DNA from: an uncultured Erysipelotrichaceae bacterium
GTDB taxonomy: Bacteria; Bacillota_I; Bacilli_A; Erysipelotrichales; Coprobacillaceae
Assembly: GCA_945981915.1 (NCBI GenBank)
Contig: CAMFRJ010000063.1
Location: forward strand, 1 to 6,858
DNA length: 6,858 nt
Direction of reading: 5' to 3'
Shown here: piece by piece, positions 4,395 to 6,858 of the stretch
How the letters are laid out: each line of letters begins with the position of its first letter
Numbering within the stretch: position 1 is the first letter of the stretch
Made by a program: the position numbers and the translations under genes
The notes under the pieces: generated by a model
Databases searched by the model: none
Seen by the model: only the letters and a program-made list of their open reading frames with translations
Told to the model about the DNA's origin: nothing

Positions 4395-6806
4395 ATGAAA
4401 AATGTAGAACATTTTGGTGATTTAACAAAACGTATGAATACTTTTAGAGAAAAAGTATTAGATGAAAAACCATATATTGATGCAACGAGAGCAATTTTAT
4501 GTACAGAAGCATATAAAGAAAATTTAAATCAGCCAGTTGTTATGAAAAGAGCTTTAATGTTAAAAAATATTTTAGAAAAAATGCCTATCTATATCGAAGA
4601 TGAAACATTGATTGTAGGGAATCAAGCATCTTCTAATAGAGATGCTCCAATCTTTCCTGAGTATACATTAGAATTTGTGATGAATGAATTGGATCTTTTT
4701 GAAAAAAGAGATGGAGATGTTTTCTATATTACTGAAGAAACAAAACAACAGTTAAGAGACATTGCTCCTTTTTGGCAAAATAATAATTTAAGAGCGAAAG
4801 GTGGCGCTTTACTTCCTGATGAAGTCAGTGTCTATATGGAAACTGGTTTTTTTGGAATGGAAGGGAAACTTAATTCAGGAGATGCTCATTTGGCTGTTGA
4901 TTACCAAAAAGTGTTAGAAATTGGTTTAAAAGGATATGAAGAAAGAACAAGACAATTAAAGGCTGACCTTGATTTATGTATTCCAGAAAATATTGATAAA
5001 TATCAATTCTATAAAGCTGTGTTGATCACTATTGAAGCTGTGAAGAATTTTGCACATCGTTATGCAAATTTAGCAAGAGAAAAAGCACAAGACGCAAATG
5101 AACAAAGAAAAGCTGAATTGTTAGAAATTGCGCGTATTTGTGATAAAGTTCCATACTATCCAGCAACTTCTTTTTATGAAGCGATTCAGTCTACATGGTT
5201 TATTCAATTAGTTTTGCAAATTGAATCAAATGGACATTCACTTTCATATGGACGTTTTGATCAATATATCTATCCTTATTTCCAACATGATATCGATCAT
5301 CAAATTATTGATGAAGATCAAGCTGTAGAATTATTAACGAACTTATGGATCAAGACTTTGACAATTAATAAAGTGAGAAGCCAAGCACATACATTTAGCT
5401 CTGCAGGAAGCCCAATGTATCAAAATGTGACAATTGCAGGACAGACAACAGATAAAAAAGATGCGGTGAATCGATTATCATTTTTAGTTTTAAAATCTGT
5501 TGCGCAAACAAGACTTCCACAACCAAATTTAACCGTTAGATATCATAAAAATATATCTAAAGAGTTCTTGGATGAAGCGATTGAAGTCATGAAGTTAGGA
5601 ACGGGTATGCCAGCATTTAATTCTGATGAAGTCATTATTCCTTCTTTCATTGAAAAAGGTATTAAAGAAGAAGATGCTTACAATTATTCTGCTATTGGTT
5701 GTGTAGAAACTGCAGTACCAGGAAAATGGGGATATCGTTGTACCGGAATGTCTTATATGAATTTCCCTAGAATTTTATTAATGGCAATGAATAATGGTGT
5801 TGATATGACAACAAATAGAAAATTTGTTGAAGGTCATGGTTATTTTAAAGATATGACATCTTATGAACAATTAAATGATGCTGTGAAAGATGCGATTAAA
5901 GAATTAACAAGAATGTCAGTTATTGTCGAAAACGCTATTGATCTTGCTTTAGAAAGAGATGTTCCAGATATTTTATGTTCTACTTTAACAGAAGATTGTT
6001 TAGGTAGAGGAAAAACAATTAAAGAAGGTGGAGCAGTATATGATTTCATTTCAGGTTTACAGGTAGGAATCGCCAATATGGCAGATAGTTTAGCAGCGAT
6101 TAAAAAACTTGTCTTTGAAGAAAATAAAATCACACCTCAACAATTATGGGATGCTTTGTTAGATGATTTTACAAGTGTTGAAAATCAAAAGATACAAGAT
6201 ATGTTGATCAATGATGCACCTAAATATGGTAATGATGATGATTATGTTGATTTATTAGTTGTTGATGTTTATAACGCTTATATTGATGAAATGAAAAAAT
6301 ATCCTAATACAAGATATGGTAGAGGACCAATTGGAGGAGTTCGTTATGCAGGAACTTCAAGTATTTCAGCTAACGTAGGACAAGGTTTTTCAACAATGAC
6401 GACTCCTGATGGTAGAAAAGCAAAAACTCCATTAGCTGAAGGATGTTCACCAGCTCATAGTGCTGATAAAAATGGACCAACGGCAGTATTCAAATCTGTT
6501 TCAAAATTACCAACTCATGAAATAACAGGTGGAGTTTTGTTAAATCAAAAAGTGACACCGGCATTATTATCGACTGAAGAAAATAAACAAAAACTGGAAA
6601 TGTTGATCAAAACATTCTTTAATAGATTGGATGGATATCATGTTCAATATAATGTTGTCTCACGTGAGACTTTAATCGACGCTCAAAAACATCCTGAAAA
6701 ACATAAAGATCTCATTGTCCGTGTTGCAGGATATTCTGCATTCTTTAATGTCTTATCAAAAGCAACTCAAGATGATATTATTGAAAGAACTGAACAGACA
6801 TTGTAG
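4395..6806 (+). CDS. Glycyl-radical enzyme, YbiW/PflD-type (C-x-E class; not pyruvate formate-lyase)
   Basis: This is an oxygen-sensitive cytosolic enzyme of 803 residues. The large PFL-type barrel domain fills most of the protein. The active-site loop GCVETAVPGKWGYRCTGM has catalytic Cys436 and Glu438. The C-terminal glycyl-radical domain has RVAGYSAFF with radical Gly779, 24 residues from the end. True pyruvate formate-lyase has adjacent cysteines, so C-x-E indicates the eliminase class (dehydratases, C-N or C-O lyases). His165, His281 and Ser282 line up with polyol-binding residues of glycerol dehydratase, but the dehydratase Asp after the C-x-E appears to be Gly451. The loop, the APKYGNDDD segment and the C-terminus closely resemble E. 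coli YbiW as I remember it. YbiW and PflD have been reported as 1,5-anhydroglucitol-6-phosphate lyases, which makes a sugar phosphate the leading substrate guess. Start: AAAGGG at 4378-4383 suits ATG 4395 better than ATG 4386, which is only 2 nt from the GGG and would add three residues. Confidence 0.9.
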   Translation: MKNVEHFGDLTKRMNTFREKVLDEKPYIDATRAILCTEAYKENLNQPVVMKRALMLKNILEKMPIYIEDETLIVGNQASSNRDAPIFPEYTLEFVMNELDLFEKRDGDVFYITEETKQQLRDIAPFWQNNNLRAKGGALLPDEVSVYMETGFFGMEGKLNSGDAHLAVDYQKVLEIGLKGYEERTRQLKADLDLCIPENIDKYQFYKAVLITIEAVKNFAHRYANLAREKAQDANEQRKAELLEIARICDKVPYYPATSFYEAIQSTWFIQLVLQIESNGHSLSYGRFDQYIYPYFQHDIDHQIIDEDQAVELLTNLWIKTLTINKVRSQAHTFSSAGSPMYQNVTIAGQTTDKKDAVNRLSFLVLKSVAQTRLPQPNLTVRYHKNISKEFLDEAIEVMKLGTGMPAFNSDEVIIPSFIEKGIKEEDAYNYSAIGCVETAVPGKWGYRCTGMSYMNFPRILLMAMNNGVDMTTNRKFVEGHGYFKDMTSYEQLNDAVKDAIKELTRMSVIVENAIDLALERDVPDILCSTLTEDCLGRGKTIKEGGAVYDFISGLQVGIANMADSLAAIKKLVFEENKITPQQLWDALLDDFTSVENQKIQDMLINDAPKYGNDDDYVDLLVVDVYNAYIDEMKKYPNTRYGRGPIGGVRYAGTSSISANVGQGFSTMTTPDGRKAKTPLAEGCSPAHSADKNGPTAVFKSVSKLPTHEITGGVLLNQKVTPALLSTEENKQKLEMLIKTFFNRLDGYHVQYNVVSRETLIDAQKHPEKHKDLIVRVAGYSAFFNVLSKATQDDIIERTEQTL

Positions 6807-6823
6807 ACTATTTACTATGAAGA

Positions 6824-6858
6824 AAAAGACTCTGTGATTATCAAGCAGGGTCTTTTAT
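6824..6858 (+). terminator. Intrinsic terminator of the glycyl-radical enzyme gene
   Basis: AAAAGACTCTG (6824-6834) pairs with CAGGGTCTTTT (6846-6856) to form an 11-bp stem with one U-G pair and an 11-nt loop. The T-run starts within the 3' arm and the window ends 2 nt later, so the tail is not fully visible. It starts 17 nt after the stop codon and suggests the enzyme gene is transcribed alone. Confidence 0.75.

Noticed and set aside
4237..4428. 63-residue minus-strand ORF across the activase-enzyme intergenic region
   Set aside because: It overlaps both promoters and the enzyme's start, has no recognisable domain, and is explained by the regulatory sequence there.
5861..6133. 90-residue ORF antisense to the glycyl-radical enzyme
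   Set aside because: It lies opposite a strongly conserved part of the enzyme, and its sequence reads as the reverse complement of normal coding. No domain is visible.

Overview
The window is AT-rich chromosomal DNA of a low-GC Gram-positive bacterium. The codon use, strong AAGGAG-type ribosome binding sites and short intergenic gaps fit an anaerobic gut Firmicute, possibly Erysipelotrichia/Coprobacillaceae; that placement is inference and nothing here fixes the genus. A glycyl-radical enzyme with its activase points to an anaerobic, fermentative lifestyle. No RNA genes, insertion sequences, CRISPR arrays or phage genes were seen.

Left end (1-47): this is not genomic DNA. It is an untrimmed Illumina Nextera adapter: the last bases of P7, the N701 i7 index and the read-2 transposase adapter ending in the 19-bp mosaic end. 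Genomic sequence starts at 48, inside the 3' end of a Cof-type HAD phosphatase gene (49-243, 5' end missing) that ends at an intrinsic terminator. Next, with its own promoter, comes a two-gene unit: a MATE-family efflux protein (347-1699) and, 2 nt further on, a PHP-family histidinol-phosphatase-like phosphoesterase (1702-2490).

The right part (2569-6806) is a compact glycyl-radical enzyme module. A DeoR-family regulator (+) converges on a radical-SAM activating enzyme (-). Their stop codons overlap inside a perfect 15-bp inverted repeat that probably terminates transcription from both sides. The activase is divergent from a YbiW/PflD-type glycyl-radical enzyme (+), which has its own terminator at the window's right edge. 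The 177-bp region between activase and enzyme carries two back-to-back promoters with the same extended -10 box and several inverted repeats, including an 18-bp palindrome over the activase -35 and an 11-bp-armed dyad over the enzyme's -35.

Working model: the DeoR regulator senses a phosphorylated sugar and controls both divergent promoters, and the activase installs the glycyl radical on the enzyme. The enzyme has a Cys-x-Glu active site and is therefore not pyruvate formate-lyase. Its resemblance to E. coli YbiW, recalled from memory, makes a sugar-phosphate eliminase (such as 1,5-anhydroglucitol-6-phosphate lyase) the leading hypothesis. The module resembles known families, so I do not claim a wholly new system. 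The least ordinary parts are the control region, the convergent overlap and the open substrate question.
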